Notes: generated from the sequence alone by a model not told the origin. A DNA stretch of 7,621 nucleotides from Pyrinomonadaceae bacterium (GCA_018060305.1 JAGOWF010000008.1:13068-20688), one strand, 5' to 3'. Positions 1 to 5,906 are shown, numbered from the stretch's first letter. Made by a program: numbers and translations.

Positions 1-590
1 GGCAAATTCCATGTGTATAGGTTGCGCGCGATGTCCTCTTCTCTCAGATGGTCGATCACGTCGTTTCGACGTTCGATGTCCTGATAGGCGAGGATTGCCG
101 CACGCACGATCTCAGCCCGGCCGCCATAATTGAGCGCGATGCTCATCGTCATGCCGTCGTTCTTAATTGTCTTCTGCTCTGCGGCGCGTATCTCTTCCTG
201 GACATCAGGCGGCAGGGCAAACGTCTCGCCGATCGCCTGAAACCTGATATTGTTCGCGTGAACTTCCTTCAATTCGCTGCGGATAAACCGCTTGAGCATC
301 CGCATCAGTCCCGTGATCTCGGTCTTTGGCCGCTTCCAATTTTCGGTCGAGAATGCATAAAGCGTAACGGCCTTTACGCCGAGCCTCGCACACGTATCAA
401 TGATCGAGCGCACCGAATCGGCACCTGCGCGATGGCCAAATATTCGCGGCTTGCCCTGCAGCTTTGCCCAACGCCCGTTGCCGTCCATGATAACGGCAAT
501 GTGCTGCGGCACCCGCTCAGGGTCGATCGCCGCGAGCAGTTTGCCCTCGGCCGAGTTCGGTTTAACTATGCCCTTAAAATCCTCGAACAT
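1..590 (-). CDS. uppS: Isoprenyl transferase (undecaprenyl diphosphate synthase), 3' end cut by window
   Basis: Cis-prenyltransferase that condenses isopentenyl diphosphate onto farnesyl diphosphate to make the C55 lipid carrier for peptidoglycan and other envelope polymers; it acts at the cytoplasmic membrane face. The reverse strand translates without a stop for 196 residues. It shows IAVIMDGNGRWA with the catalytic Asp at residue 36, a basic stretch ending in GHRAG (52-56), YAFSTENWKRP (78-88) and ALNYGGRAEI, all family signatures. About 50 C-terminal residues, including the DPDLLIRT region, lie before position 1. I chose ATG at 588-590; an in-frame GTG 36 nt upstream is possible but would read through the adjacent repeat. 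No clear Shine-Dalgarno is visible. It is the last visible gene of the pyrE-truA-DUF952 run, separated from DUF952 by an 80-nt gap holding a fold-back element. Confidence 0.96.
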   Translation of the reverse strand, partial: MFEDFKGIVKPNSAEGKLLAAIDPERVPQHIAVIMDGNGRWAKLQGKPRIFGHRAGADSVRSIIDTCARLGVKAVTLYAFSTENWKRPKTEITGLMRMLKRFIRSELKEVHANNIRFQAIGETFALPPDVQEEIRAAEQKTIKNDGMTMSIALNYGGRAEIVRAAILAYQDIERRNDVIDHLREEDIARNLYTWNL

Positions 591-601
591 TCGGAATGCT
601 T

Positions 602-682
602 GCCCGCGAATCGACGCGAATAACACGGATCAGAAAAAAAGAGGTCTTTTCTTTATTCGTAATATTCGCGTTATTCGCGGGC
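602..682. repeat. CGCGAAT fold-back element 1 (uppS-DUF952 gap)
   Basis: An imperfect inverted repeat. GCCCGCGAA at 602-610 faces its complement at 674-682, and both arms continue as short units: CGCGAATCGA then CGCGAATAAC on the left, CGCGAATAA then CGCGAATATTA on the right arm's reverse strand. The centre is an A-run/T-run hairpin, AAAAGA-GG-TCTTTT. It belongs to the same family as the element at 986-1084. The right arm overlaps the 3' end of the DUF952 gene and supplies its stop codon (GAATAA). A run of T after the stem is lacking, so it is not a clear terminator. Confidence 0.8.
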
Positions 683-976
683 CGTCTTTCCCCGCCGCAC
701 GCCGATGATCGCGTCGCGATTCACCGGCCCGTAGATATGCGGATATATCTCATTCGCGGTCGAGGCCTCATTGACCACTCTCGACATAAGCCGGTCGGTC
801 TCGATTGCCAGCACGACGACCTCGTCAACGCCCGCGTAATATCGCTTGATCACCGCCTCAAGCTGGCCCTCAAAACTGCAGTGAACGAACCCTTCTGTCT
901 CCAAACTCCGTGCAAAATACAGCTCCGTGTCAAACGCCGCCCAATCTTCGGGTAAGACTATGTGATAGATGAGCAT
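671..976 (-). CDS. DUF952 family protein
   Basis: A 101-residue protein of the DUF952 family; its biochemical role is not established, though I recall the fold being grouped with ADP-ribosyltransferase-like proteins (not checked). Family features are the N-terminal IYHIVLPEDW, SLETEGFVHCS (residues 24-34) and EIYPHIYGPVNRDAI (76-90). The start is set at ATG 974-976, because a longer reading frame upstream translates the repeat element at 986-1084 and gives an unlikely basic leader. The last residues (TARE and stop) are encoded by the right arm of fold-back element 1, so the native C-terminus may have been slightly altered. It lies between truA and uppS on the same strand and is probably co-transcribed. 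Length matches the family's usual 100-120 residues. Confidence 0.85.
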   Translation of the reverse strand: MLIYHIVLPEDWAAFDTELYFARSLETEGFVHCSFEGQLEAVIKRYYAGVDEVVVLAIETDRLMSRVVNEASTANEIYPHIYGPVNRDAIIGVRRGKTARE

Positions 977-985
977 CGGCGGAAC

Positions 986-1084
986 AATTTGCCCGCGAAA
1001 CACGCGAAAAACGAATAAAACCGGTCGACGCGCGTTGAGTCGTTTCTCTTCTTCGCGTCCTTTCGCGTGTTTCGCGGGCAATTT
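986..1084. repeat. CGCGAAA fold-back element 2 (DUF952-truA gap)
   Basis: Perfect 19-nt inverted repeat GCCCGCGAAACACGCGAAA at 991-1009, with its complement at 1061-1079 and near-matching AATTT-type flanks. Each arm is built of 9-10-nt units starting CGCGAA or CGAA (for example CGCGAAACA, CGCGAAAAA, CGAATAAAA). About 50 nt of unrelated sequence lie between the arms. The outer edge touches the truA stop codon at 1084-1086. Related to the element at 602-682. Confidence 0.85.
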
Positions 1085-1839
1085 TACTCGTAGTCCACAC
1101 TCAACAGCGTCAGGCCTTGTGCCGGCGCCGTCTTGCCCGCGAGGTCGCGGTTTCCCGTGATAATGGCCGTCTGAATTGTATCAAAATCCTTTTCGCCGCG
1201 TCCTGCCTCTATCAGCGTACCAACGATAGAGCGCACCATGTATCGCAAAAAGCCTGTCGCCGTCGCTCGGATCTCGATCATCACGCCCTGTGCCGCGTCG
1301 TCCCACCGCGAATCGACCGTCAGATCGAGGATCGTCCTGACGCGGCTATCGCCATCCGAACGGGCCGACGCGAACGCCGTCCAATCGTGCTCGCCGAGGA
1401 ACAGTCTCGCCGCCTCGCCCATCCGCCCCACGTCGAGCGGTTTGCTCTCAAAATGCGCGAACCGTCGCCAAAACGGCGACATCACCGGCGCATTGACGAT
1501 GCGATAGAGATACGTCTTTTTCTTTGCTGAGAATCGTGCGTGAAAATCGTCATCCACTTCCTCGCACTTCATCACACGGATGTCACGCCACAGGTTTCCG
1601 TTGATCGCCGCGCGTAGCTTTTCGGCCGTAAACTTACCGTCCGGCAAGTGAACATTCGCCACCTGTCCCGCGGCATGGACTCCCGCGTCCGTTCGCCCTG
1701 AACCATTCACCGACACATCAGTAGCCACGAGCATCCCGATCACGCGCTCGAGCTCGCCCTGGATGGTGCGGTCATTTTCCTGCACCTGCCACCCGTGAAA
1801 GTCGGTGCCGTCGTATTGGATGAGGAGCCTGAAATTCAT
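1084..1839 (-). CDS. truA: tRNA pseudouridine(38-40) synthase TruA
   Basis: Converts uridines 38-40 of the tRNA anticodon arm to pseudouridine. The 251-residue product begins FRLLIQYDGTDFHGWQVQ and holds NGSGRTDAGVHA with the nucleophilic Asp at residue 51. Later comes the typical FHARFSAKKKTYLYRI segment, and near the C-terminus GFLRYMVRSIVGTLIEAGRG. Length fits the family (about 245-270). The ATG at 1837-1839 overlaps the stop of the upstream ASCH gene in an ATGA junction, which indicates translational coupling. The stop codon borders fold-back element 2. No missing active-site residue was seen. Confidence 0.97.
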   Translation of the reverse strand: MNFRLLIQYDGTDFHGWQVQENDRTIQGELERVIGMLVATDVSVNGSGRTDAGVHAAGQVANVHLPDGKFTAEKLRAAINGNLWRDIRVMKCEEVDDDFHARFSAKKKTYLYRIVNAPVMSPFWRRFAHFESKPLDVGRMGEAARLFLGEHDWTAFASARSDGDSRVRTILDLTVDSRWDDAAQGVMIEIRATATGFLRYMVRSIVGTLIEAGRGEKDFDTIQTAIITGNRDLAGKTAPAQGLTLLSVDYE

Positions 1840-2330
1840 CGTTTATAGAGAAGTCTGAAACGCTCGCAGCAGACAATTGCTTCATCGTCAAAGACGAACC
1901 CGTGCTGTCTAGCCTCGCGCTCAAAGTAGTCGCGATGAACACGGCGCCAATAGTCCAGCGACAGATCGCCCTCGCCCTCGGCCGCCGCAAATGCGGCCGT
2001 CACGTCGCAAAATCGGACATGCTCGATCTCTGTCGTCTGAAGCACGCACCTGGGCACTCCATGAAAGTCCGTCACGACGCTGTAACCGTCCGCAACAGGC
2101 GCCGTTGACGGGTCGATCTCGTTCGTTTTCAATAGGCTGGCCGTAGCAAACTTTTTCCCGGCCAGCACAAGCTCTGTCAGCTCGTCCGCCATCTCCGCAG
2201 AGTTGCCAAAAAACCAGACCTGATACGGCTCATCGACAGCCGCCGGAACCGTGCGGCAAAACTCCATCCAAAACTGCGTTACTTTTTCTGATGCGGAATT
2301 TGTCACATTCGAAACGGGCCGCCCGCTCAC
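1836..2330 (-). CDS. ASCH domain-containing protein
   Basis: ASCH domains are small PUA-like beta-barrels predicted or shown to bind RNA; one member, E. coli YqfB, is an amidohydrolase acting on N4-acetylcytidine. This product has VWFFGNSAEMADELTELVLAGKK followed by FATASLL (GKKFAT at residues 58-63 from the chosen start), then CVLQTTEIEHVRF, AFAAAEGEGDLSLDYWRRVHRDYF and a final CERFRLLYK, a pattern I recognise from the ASCH family. I chose GTG 2328-2330, giving 164 residues, because it forms a GTGA overlap with the pyrE stop. A longer ATG start at 2399 would add 23 basic residues inside pyrE and is less likely. Its 3' end overlaps truA by 4 nt. Substrate unknown; the truA neighbour makes an RNA-related job plausible but unproven. 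Confidence 0.88.
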   Translation of the reverse strand: MSGRPVSNVTNSASEKVTQFWMEFCRTVPAAVDEPYQVWFFGNSAEMADELTELVLAGKKFATASLLKTNEIDPSTAPVADGYSVVTDFHGVPRCVLQTTEIEHVRFCDVTAAFAAAEGEGDLSLDYWRRVHRDYFEREARQHGFVFDDEAIVCCERFRLLYKR

Positions 2331-2914
2331 AAAGACGGTTCCGACCTTGTTCGGCTGCCGTGCTTGATCAGCGTGTCGCCTCGCTCGCACATCGGGCACG
2401 CGTCAATTTTGTAGGCCGGAACATCGAGGCTCAACAGAGCGATGCGCGGCACGCCGACGTCTGCCGCACCGTTTGACCGGTCGATGATCGATGCGGCGGC
2501 GACAGCCTTGCCGCCGTTCGCCTCAAGTGCGGCGATGCACTCGCGTGTCGAGCCGCCGGTCGTTATCACGTCCTCGACCACGAGGATTCGCTCACCCTCA
2601 GTGAGCGAAAATCCCCGCCGCAGCGTCATCTCGCCGTTCTGCCGTTCGGTCCAAATAAATCGCAGCCCGAGGGCCTGTGCCACGGCAAATCCGATCACCA
2701 GGCCGCCGATCGCGGGCGAGGCGACGCAATAGAACTCTTCGCCGCTCAATCGCTCCGCTATCGCCTCCCCAAATCTCGACGCGTCCGCCGGCTGCTGCAA
2801 CGCCAACGCGCATTGCAGATACTTCGGGCTGTGCAGGCCGCTGGACAGGACAAAATGCCCGTCGAGCAGTGCGTTTGTCGAGCGAAAATGCTCCAGTATC
2901 TCGGTTTTGTCCAC
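2327..2914 (-). CDS. pyrE: Orotate phosphoribosyltransferase
   Basis: Joins orotate to phosphoribosyl diphosphate to give orotidine 5'-monophosphate, the penultimate step of de novo UMP synthesis, in the cytoplasm. The 195-residue product has the N-terminal LLDGHFVLSSGLHSPKYLQCALAL, a central ASPAIGGLVIGFAVAQ, and the PRPP-binding motif VVEDVITTGGS at residues 112-122. It ends with a CPMCERGDTLIKHGSR tail, as in PyrE forms that carry a C-terminal Cys-x-x-Cys. The start is GTG 2912-2914, preceded on the minus strand by CAGGTAA as a weak ribosome binding site. It is the first gene of the operon and overlaps the ASCH gene by 4 nt. Confidence 0.96.
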   Translation of the reverse strand: MDKTEILEHFRSTNALLDGHFVLSSGLHSPKYLQCALALQQPADASRFGEAIAERLSGEEFYCVASPAIGGLVIGFAVAQALGLRFIWTERQNGEMTLRRGFSLTEGERILVVEDVITTGGSTRECIAALEANGGKAVAAASIIDRSNGAADVGVPRIALLSLDVPAYKIDACPMCERGDTLIKHGSRTRSEPSL

Positions 2915-2958
2915 GATTGTTTACCTGTCGGGCTTTAACGGCTAATATTAAACGATAG
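2915..2958. promoter_or_regulatory. Divergent promoter region between pyrE and the exonuclease gene
   Basis: Only 44 nt separate the two divergent genes. The self-complementary TAATATTA (2943-2950) offers a -10-like TAATAT on each strand: 2943-2948 on plus, with TTTACC at 2920-2925 as a weak -35 (17-nt spacer), and 2945-2950 on minus, with a weak TTGGGT -35 inside the start of the exonuclease gene (18-nt spacer). Matches are partial, so exact start sites are uncertain. Confidence 0.4.
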
Positions 2959-3780
2959 ATGACGCCGCACCCAAACCTCATCTCTGAGTCGATGCTGATC
3001 AGCGAGACCGTTTCGCTGCTTCGCTCATTTGGCGGGCGTGCGTCGGCGGTCAGTATCGTCGATTTTGTGATGCGCATCCGCCGGCCCGATCCCAACCTGG
3101 CAAAGATGCTTGTCGCCGACCTTATCGACCGCGACCCGCGGCTCACATTAAATGGCGACACGGTTGAGCTTGCGGAGGCGGCATTTGACGAACGCGATCT
3201 GGCCGATGTTGACTACGTCGTTTTTGACCTCGAGACCACCGGCTCAAAGTCGCCGCCGGGCCGCATTATCGAGATCGGCGCCTATCGCGTCGCGGGCGGC
3301 GCACTTGCGGGCGAATTTCATTCGCTGATAAACCCCGAGATGGCCATACCGCCGTTTATCACGGGCCTGACACGGATCAACGACGCGATGGTCTCAAACG
3401 CACCCGTATTCGCGGACGTGGCTAACGACCTGCTCGAGTTTATCGGCGATTCGGTGCTGGTGGCTCACAATTCGGGCTTCGATATGCGGTTTCTCAATCA
3501 CGAGATCGGCCGCATCTATCCCGAGATGCGGATCGCCAATCCGTGCCTCTGCACCGTCCAGCTCTCGCGTCGGCTGGTGCCTGAGACTGCCAATCATAAG
3601 CTCAAAACGGTCGCCGACTTCTATAACATCGACCTCACGAATCATCACCGAGCCAGCGCCGATGCCTTTGCGACGGCACACATTTTTTTGAATCTTCTGA
3701 CGCGGCTGCACGACGGCGGCGTCACGGGCCTCGGCCAGGTGCGGCGAATGAGCTCTCGAAAGAACCGCTATGTCAGATAA
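2959..3780 (+). CDS. DnaQ-like DEDDh 3'-5' exonuclease
   Basis: Exonuclease of the DNA polymerase III epsilon/PolC proofreading superfamily, which removes 3' nucleotides using two metal ions. The catalytic set is complete: FDLETTG with D90 and E92, HNSGFD with D175, and HHRASADA with H230 and D235. Residues 1-75 precede the nuclease fold and look like a small helical, possibly winged-helix, segment. IIEIGAYRV and the GLTRI segment are further family marks. At 273 residues and with no polymerase or helicase domain, it could be a repair nuclease or an epsilon-like subunit; I cannot tell which. ATG 2959 has no clear ribosome binding site and lies only about 10 nt after the putative -10, so ATG 2992 (residue 12) is a credible alternative. 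The 3' end overlaps queF by 11 nt. Confidence 0.92.
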   Translation: MTPHPNLISESMLISETVSLLRSFGGRASAVSIVDFVMRIRRPDPNLAKMLVADLIDRDPRLTLNGDTVELAEAAFDERDLADVDYVVFDLETTGSKSPPGRIIEIGAYRVAGGALAGEFHSLINPEMAIPPFITGLTRINDAMVSNAPVFADVANDLLEFIGDSVLVAHNSGFDMRFLNHEIGRIYPEMRIANPCLCTVQLSRRLVPETANHKLKTVADFYNIDLTNHHRASADAFATAHIFLNLLTRLHDGGVTGLGQVRRMSSRKNRYVR

Positions 3781-4198
3781 CACCGCAGCCATGCGCGTCA
3801 ACACACAGGGCCTCGATATTCGCCCAACACCCCGCGAGGAAATGGGCCTTTTCCCGCTCGACACTTTCTCTTACGAGTTTCCCGGCAAAGAGATCTGGGT
3901 CGAATTTGAGATGCCCGAGTTCACGGCGATCTGCCCATTCTCGGACTTTCCCGATTTTGGCATCATCCGCCTTAAATACGTCCCAAACCAGCTCTGCATC
4001 GAGCTAAAAAGCCTAAAGCTCTACATCAACTCATTCCGCGACGTAAAGGTATTTCACGAGCACGTCATCAACATCATCCTCGAGGATTTCGTCGCGGCCT
4101 GCGACCCGCTCAAGGTCGAGATCGAGGGCGACTTTCACGTGCGCGGGAATATCAAGACAGTCGTCAAGGCAAAATACGCCAGGCCAATTAAGAATTAA
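3770..4198 (+). CDS. queF: NADPH-dependent 7-cyano-7-deazaguanine reductase
   Basis: Reduces the nitrile preQ0 to the amine preQ1 in queuosine synthesis, which modifies the tRNA wobble base. At 142 residues it is the short, unimodular QueF type. Visible active-site elements are ICPFSDFPDFG with Cys55 and Asp62, the QueF motif ELKSLKLY starting at Glu78, and FHEHV with His96 and Glu97; the numbering coincides with the well-studied Bacillus enzyme. The ATG lies inside the last codons of the exonuclease gene (11-nt overlap), so the two are probably co-transcribed; ATG 3791 is a possible alternative start. The final codons (P-I-K-N-stop) are written by the heptamer array starting at 4186, so the native C-terminus may have been replaced by an insertion. 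Confidence 0.95.
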   Translation: MSDNTAAMRVNTQGLDIRPTPREEMGLFPLDTFSYEFPGKEIWVEFEMPEFTAICPFSDFPDFGIIRLKYVPNQLCIELKSLKLYINSFRDVKVFHEHVINIILEDFVAACDPLKVEIEGDFHVRGNIKTVVKAKYARPIKN

Positions 4199-4220
4199 CA
4201 ATTACGAATTACGAATTCTT
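4186..4220 (+). repeat. Left heptamer array of the four-helix-bundle cassette
   Basis: Exactly five 7-nt units sharing AATT, with last three bases AAG, AAC, ACG, ACG and CTT. The array ends at 4220 and the bundle-gene ATG begins at 4221. The queF stop TAA (4196-4198) lies in the second unit. The sequence is the inverse counterpart of the array at 4566-4600. Confidence 0.85.
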
Positions 4221-4574
4221 ATGAAGGAGAATGTGTTACTTGATAAGACCTTTGCTTTCTCGATCCGAGCTGTAAGGGCCTATAAATATCTTGTTGAGGA
4301 CAAGAAGGAATTCGTTATGTCCAAACAGTTTCTTCGTTGTGGAACCTCTATTGGCGCTAACGCTGAAGAAGCCGTCGGCGGTCAGTCCAGAGCCGACTTT
4401 GTTGCAAAGCTAAGTATCGCCTACAAGGAAGCTCGGGAAACGAAGTATTGGATTCGATTGCTCCGAGAGACAGAATACTTCGACCACCAGCAGGCCGACA
4501 GTTTGCTCACCGACGTTGAAGAATTACTCAAGTTAATCGGTCGAATACAACTCACGACCCGCCGCAATTCGTAA
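4221..4574 (+). CDS. Four-helix-bundle protein (S23/23S rRNA intervening-sequence type)
   Basis: A 117-residue protein of the family named after the product of intervening sequences in some spirochaete 23S rRNA genes; it folds as a four-helix bundle and its biochemical role is unknown. The signature is clear: SKQFLRCGTSIGANAEEA (residues 34-51), GGQSRADFVAKLSIAYKEARETKYWIRLL (53-81), then a helical C-terminus. The start ATG 4221 directly follows the heptamer array and there is no upstream Shine-Dalgarno; AAGGAG occurs just inside the gene. The last codons (N-S-stop) come from the right heptamer array. Codon use (CTT, TTA, AGA, GAA) is more AT-rich than in queF or carD, which suggests acquisition. 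No rRNA gene is nearby, so this is a stand-alone chromosomal copy. Confidence 0.92.
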   Translation: MKENVLLDKTFAFSIRAVRAYKYLVEDKKEFVMSKQFLRCGTSIGANAEEAVGGQSRADFVAKLSIAYKEARETKYWIRLLRETEYFDHQQADSLLTDVEELLKLIGRIQLTTRRNS

Positions 4575-4600
4575 TTCCTAATTCGTAATTCGTAATTCAG
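4566..4600 (-). repeat. Right heptamer array of the four-helix-bundle cassette
   Basis: Five 7-nt units sharing AATT, ending CGT, CCT, CGT, CGT and CAG. It inverts the left array. It holds the bundle gene stop (TAA 4572-4574) and, on the opposite strand, the carD stop (TGA, 4597-4599). Because 7 is not a multiple of 3 and each unit boundary gives TAA, plus-strand reading meets a stop in every frame. Confidence 0.85.
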
Positions 4601-5130
4601 TGAACGGCCGCAAATGCTTTGGGCTCGGTATAGCCGTGTTTTAGGCAGGCGGCTTCGACGCGCTGCATCACGTCGTCTTCGGCGAAAGGCTTGCCGTTCC
4701 TTAGCGTGTTCACTATCTCGGAGAGGATGAGGTGTTTGGATTTTTCGAGCAGTGTCTGCTCGCGGAATGATAGTTTCTTTTCGTGGCTGAGCAGGACGAG
4801 GGTCTTGAGAACGTCGGCGGCCTTAAAGATATCGCCCGAACGCAGCATCTCAGCAAAGCTGCGCGCACGCGCCTTCCAATCGCCGGGGAGCGGCTCAAAA
4901 TTCTCGCTAAGCTTGTCGATCAGGCGATGACATTCTCTGATGCTGATCAGTGGCCTGAGGCCGACCGAGCCAGTATTCTCGATCGGGACAAAGATCGTCG
5001 AACTGTCGCCAAGCAAGCGCAGTCTGTAGCCGCTGACCGAGCCGTCGCCCATCGAGCGATCTTTGAACTCCTCCACAAGGCATACGCCCTGATTGGGATA
5101 AGCGACCTTTTGACCAACGGACAGCCGCAT
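4597..5130 (-). CDS. carD: CarD/CdnL-family RNA polymerase-binding regulator
   Basis: CarD-type proteins bind the RNA polymerase beta subunit through an N-terminal Tudor-like domain and stabilise the open promoter complex through a C-terminal helical domain touching the -10 region. The 177-residue product starts LSVGQKVAYPNQGVCLVEEF and continues with YRLRLL and STIFVPIEN (polymerase-interacting domain, about 1-60). It then has the conserved Trp at position 85 in GDWKARARSFAEMLRSGD and an all-helical tail. ATG 5128-5130 follows AGAGGA (5139-5144 on the minus strand) at good spacing. It is convergent with the four-helix-bundle cassette, whose right array overlaps the carD stop. An extended -10 promoter lies upstream (5219-5227), giving a leader of about 80 nt. 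Confidence 0.93.
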   Translation of the reverse strand: MRLSVGQKVAYPNQGVCLVEEFKDRSMGDGSVSGYRLRLLGDSSTIFVPIENTGSVGLRPLISIRECHRLIDKLSENFEPLPGDWKARARSFAEMLRSGDIFKAADVLKTLVLLSHEKKLSFREQTLLEKSKHLILSEIVNTLRNGKPFAEDDVMQRVEAACLKHGYTEPKAFAAVH

Positions 5131-5195
5131 GATGCGATTCCTCTGAAAGGATTGATGCGCGGCACACGCCCCGAATCGGGCCTGCCGCCTCTTGC

Positions 5196-5227
5196 CTACG
5201 TTCTCAAAGAATGTAGTTAGTATATCA
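5196..5227 (-). promoter_or_regulatory. carD promoter with overlapping palindrome
   Basis: On the minus strand TGATATACT (5219-5227) is an extended -10 element (TG-A-TATACT) with only a poor -35. The expected start near 5212 falls in an imperfect 9-bp inverted repeat, CTACGTTCT-CAA-AGAATGTAG written on plus (5196-5216; one G-T pair). This could be an operator or the first stem of the leader RNA. The 5131-5195 leader also holds the ribosome binding site AGAGGA (5139-5144) and a small CCCG/CGGG stem. Confidence 0.45.
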
Positions 5228-5276
5228 CGCCCCGATGCCGGACGGAAGAGATTTATTCTGGGAAGGGAAATTTCGT

Positions 5277-5315
5277 GCTCTGCGATCTCAGCGTAAACCT
5301 CAGCGGCCTCCGCGT
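5277..5315 (-). repeat. Degenerate CGC-N-GAG short tandem repeat
   Basis: Read on the minus strand, four units of the form CGCNGAG occur at 5308-5315, 5298-5305, 5286-5293 and 5277-5284, about 9-12 nt apart, with N = G, T, T, A. They lie in the gap between the sixA-like stop (5347) and the carD promoter. Nothing else is recognisable between 5230 and 5346. Confidence 0.6.
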
Positions 5316-5346
5316 GGTATCAGATCTAGCAAAACTTCTGCTGTGC

Positions 5347-5847
5347 TTATGACGCCGCGACCATCAGATCCTTGGGGCGATAGACGGCCTCGACGCGCCC
5401 GCAGCCGTCGGTCGCGGCGTTCCAACTTTCGATATCGAGCTCGATCACCGCAACTGCGGCTGTCGGCATCGGCTCGGTCTCACCGGTCAGATATCGGATC
5501 AGGCCCTCGATGCCCGGATTGTGGCCGATGAGCATTGCAGTCGAGGCCGCGTCGTCGATAGCCGCCAGTGCCTGCCGCAGCGCATTTGGCGAAGCCTCGT
5601 AAACGCTCTCCTCAAACACGACTTCGCGGTCAAAGCGGCCCGCGCTCGTCACGGCCTCAGCCGTCTGAGCGGCACGCACCGCGGGCGAGGCAACCAACGC
5701 ATCCGGCACCAGCCCCTCTCGCCGCAGCAGGTCGCCCATAAACGGCGCCGCCAACTGCCCGCGATCATTCAGCGGCCGCTCAAAATCCGCCAACGCATCA
5801 TCGTCCCAACTCGATTTCGCATGCCGCATCAAGAGCAGTTTTTTCAT
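5347..5847 (-). CDS. sixA: SixA-like histidine phosphatase
   Basis: A small histidine-phosphatase (phosphoglycerate mutase-like) protein. SixA of E. coli removes phosphate from phosphohistidine proteins; the substrate here is unknown. Visible motifs are LLLMRHAKSSW with the nucleophile His9, RPLNDRG, ASPAVRAAQTAEA with a conserved Arg58, and LIGHNPGIEGL with the second catalytic His109. It is 166 residues from ATG 5845-5847, which has AGGTG six nt upstream. A frame extending to ATG 5874 exists but lacks a ribosome binding site and adds residues not typical of the family. It is probably co-transcribed with the unrecognised gene upstream (93-nt gap containing a heptamer array). Confidence 0.92.
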   Translation of the reverse strand: MKKLLLMRHAKSSWDDDALADFERPLNDRGQLAAPFMGDLLRREGLVPDALVASPAVRAAQTAEAVTSAGRFDREVVFEESVYEASPNALRQALAAIDDAASTAMLIGHNPGIEGLIRYLTGETEPMPTAAVAVIELDIESWNAATDGCGRVEAVYRPKDLMVAAS

Positions 5848-5906
5848 ACGCGTCACCTGACGCATATTTTCCAAGATAAGCCCGTCCGACGCAACGCCCG
5901 CCCTCG

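Larger units (their letters stand above)
4186..4600 (+). mobile_element. Putative heptamer-flanked four-helix-bundle cassette
   Basis: A 415-bp unit: five heptamers (consensus AATTACG), one small gene, five heptamers in the opposite sense (consensus AATTCGT). It sits between two convergent conserved genes, queF and carD, and its edges overlap both stop codons. The enclosed gene is visibly lower in GC and uses different codons from its neighbours. No transposase is encoded, so movement would need a factor from elsewhere. The mobility claim is inferred from the symmetry and composition. Confidence 0.5.

Noticed and set aside
48..623. Long plus-strand reading frame of 191 codons
   Set aside because: It is antisense to uppS, whose translation carries unmistakable catalytic motifs; the plus-strand product has none.
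602..682. Rho-independent terminator between DUF952 and uppS
   Set aside because: The stem is long and imperfect and is not followed by a proper T-run on the minus strand; repeat-family membership explains it better.
977..1081. N-terminal extension of the DUF952 protein
   Set aside because: It would translate fold-back element 2 into a basic low-complexity leader; family members start at IYHIV.
2331..2399. Longer ASCH start at ATG 2397-2399
   Set aside because: The extra 23 residues lie wholly inside pyrE and lack family character; the GTG at 2330 gives a tight GTGA junction.
2598..3161. 187-codon minus-strand frame spanning the pyrE start and the exonuclease start
   Set aside because: It covers the divergent promoter and two motif-rich genes in other frames; its product is arginine-rich and featureless.
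4186..4600. 23S rRNA intervening sequence
   Set aside because: The gene family matches, but the flanks are queF and carD and no rRNA sequence is present.
5848..5874. Upstream ATG for the SixA-like protein
   Set aside because: ATG 5845-5847 has AGGTG at proper spacing and places the RHA motif at the usual distance from the N-terminus.
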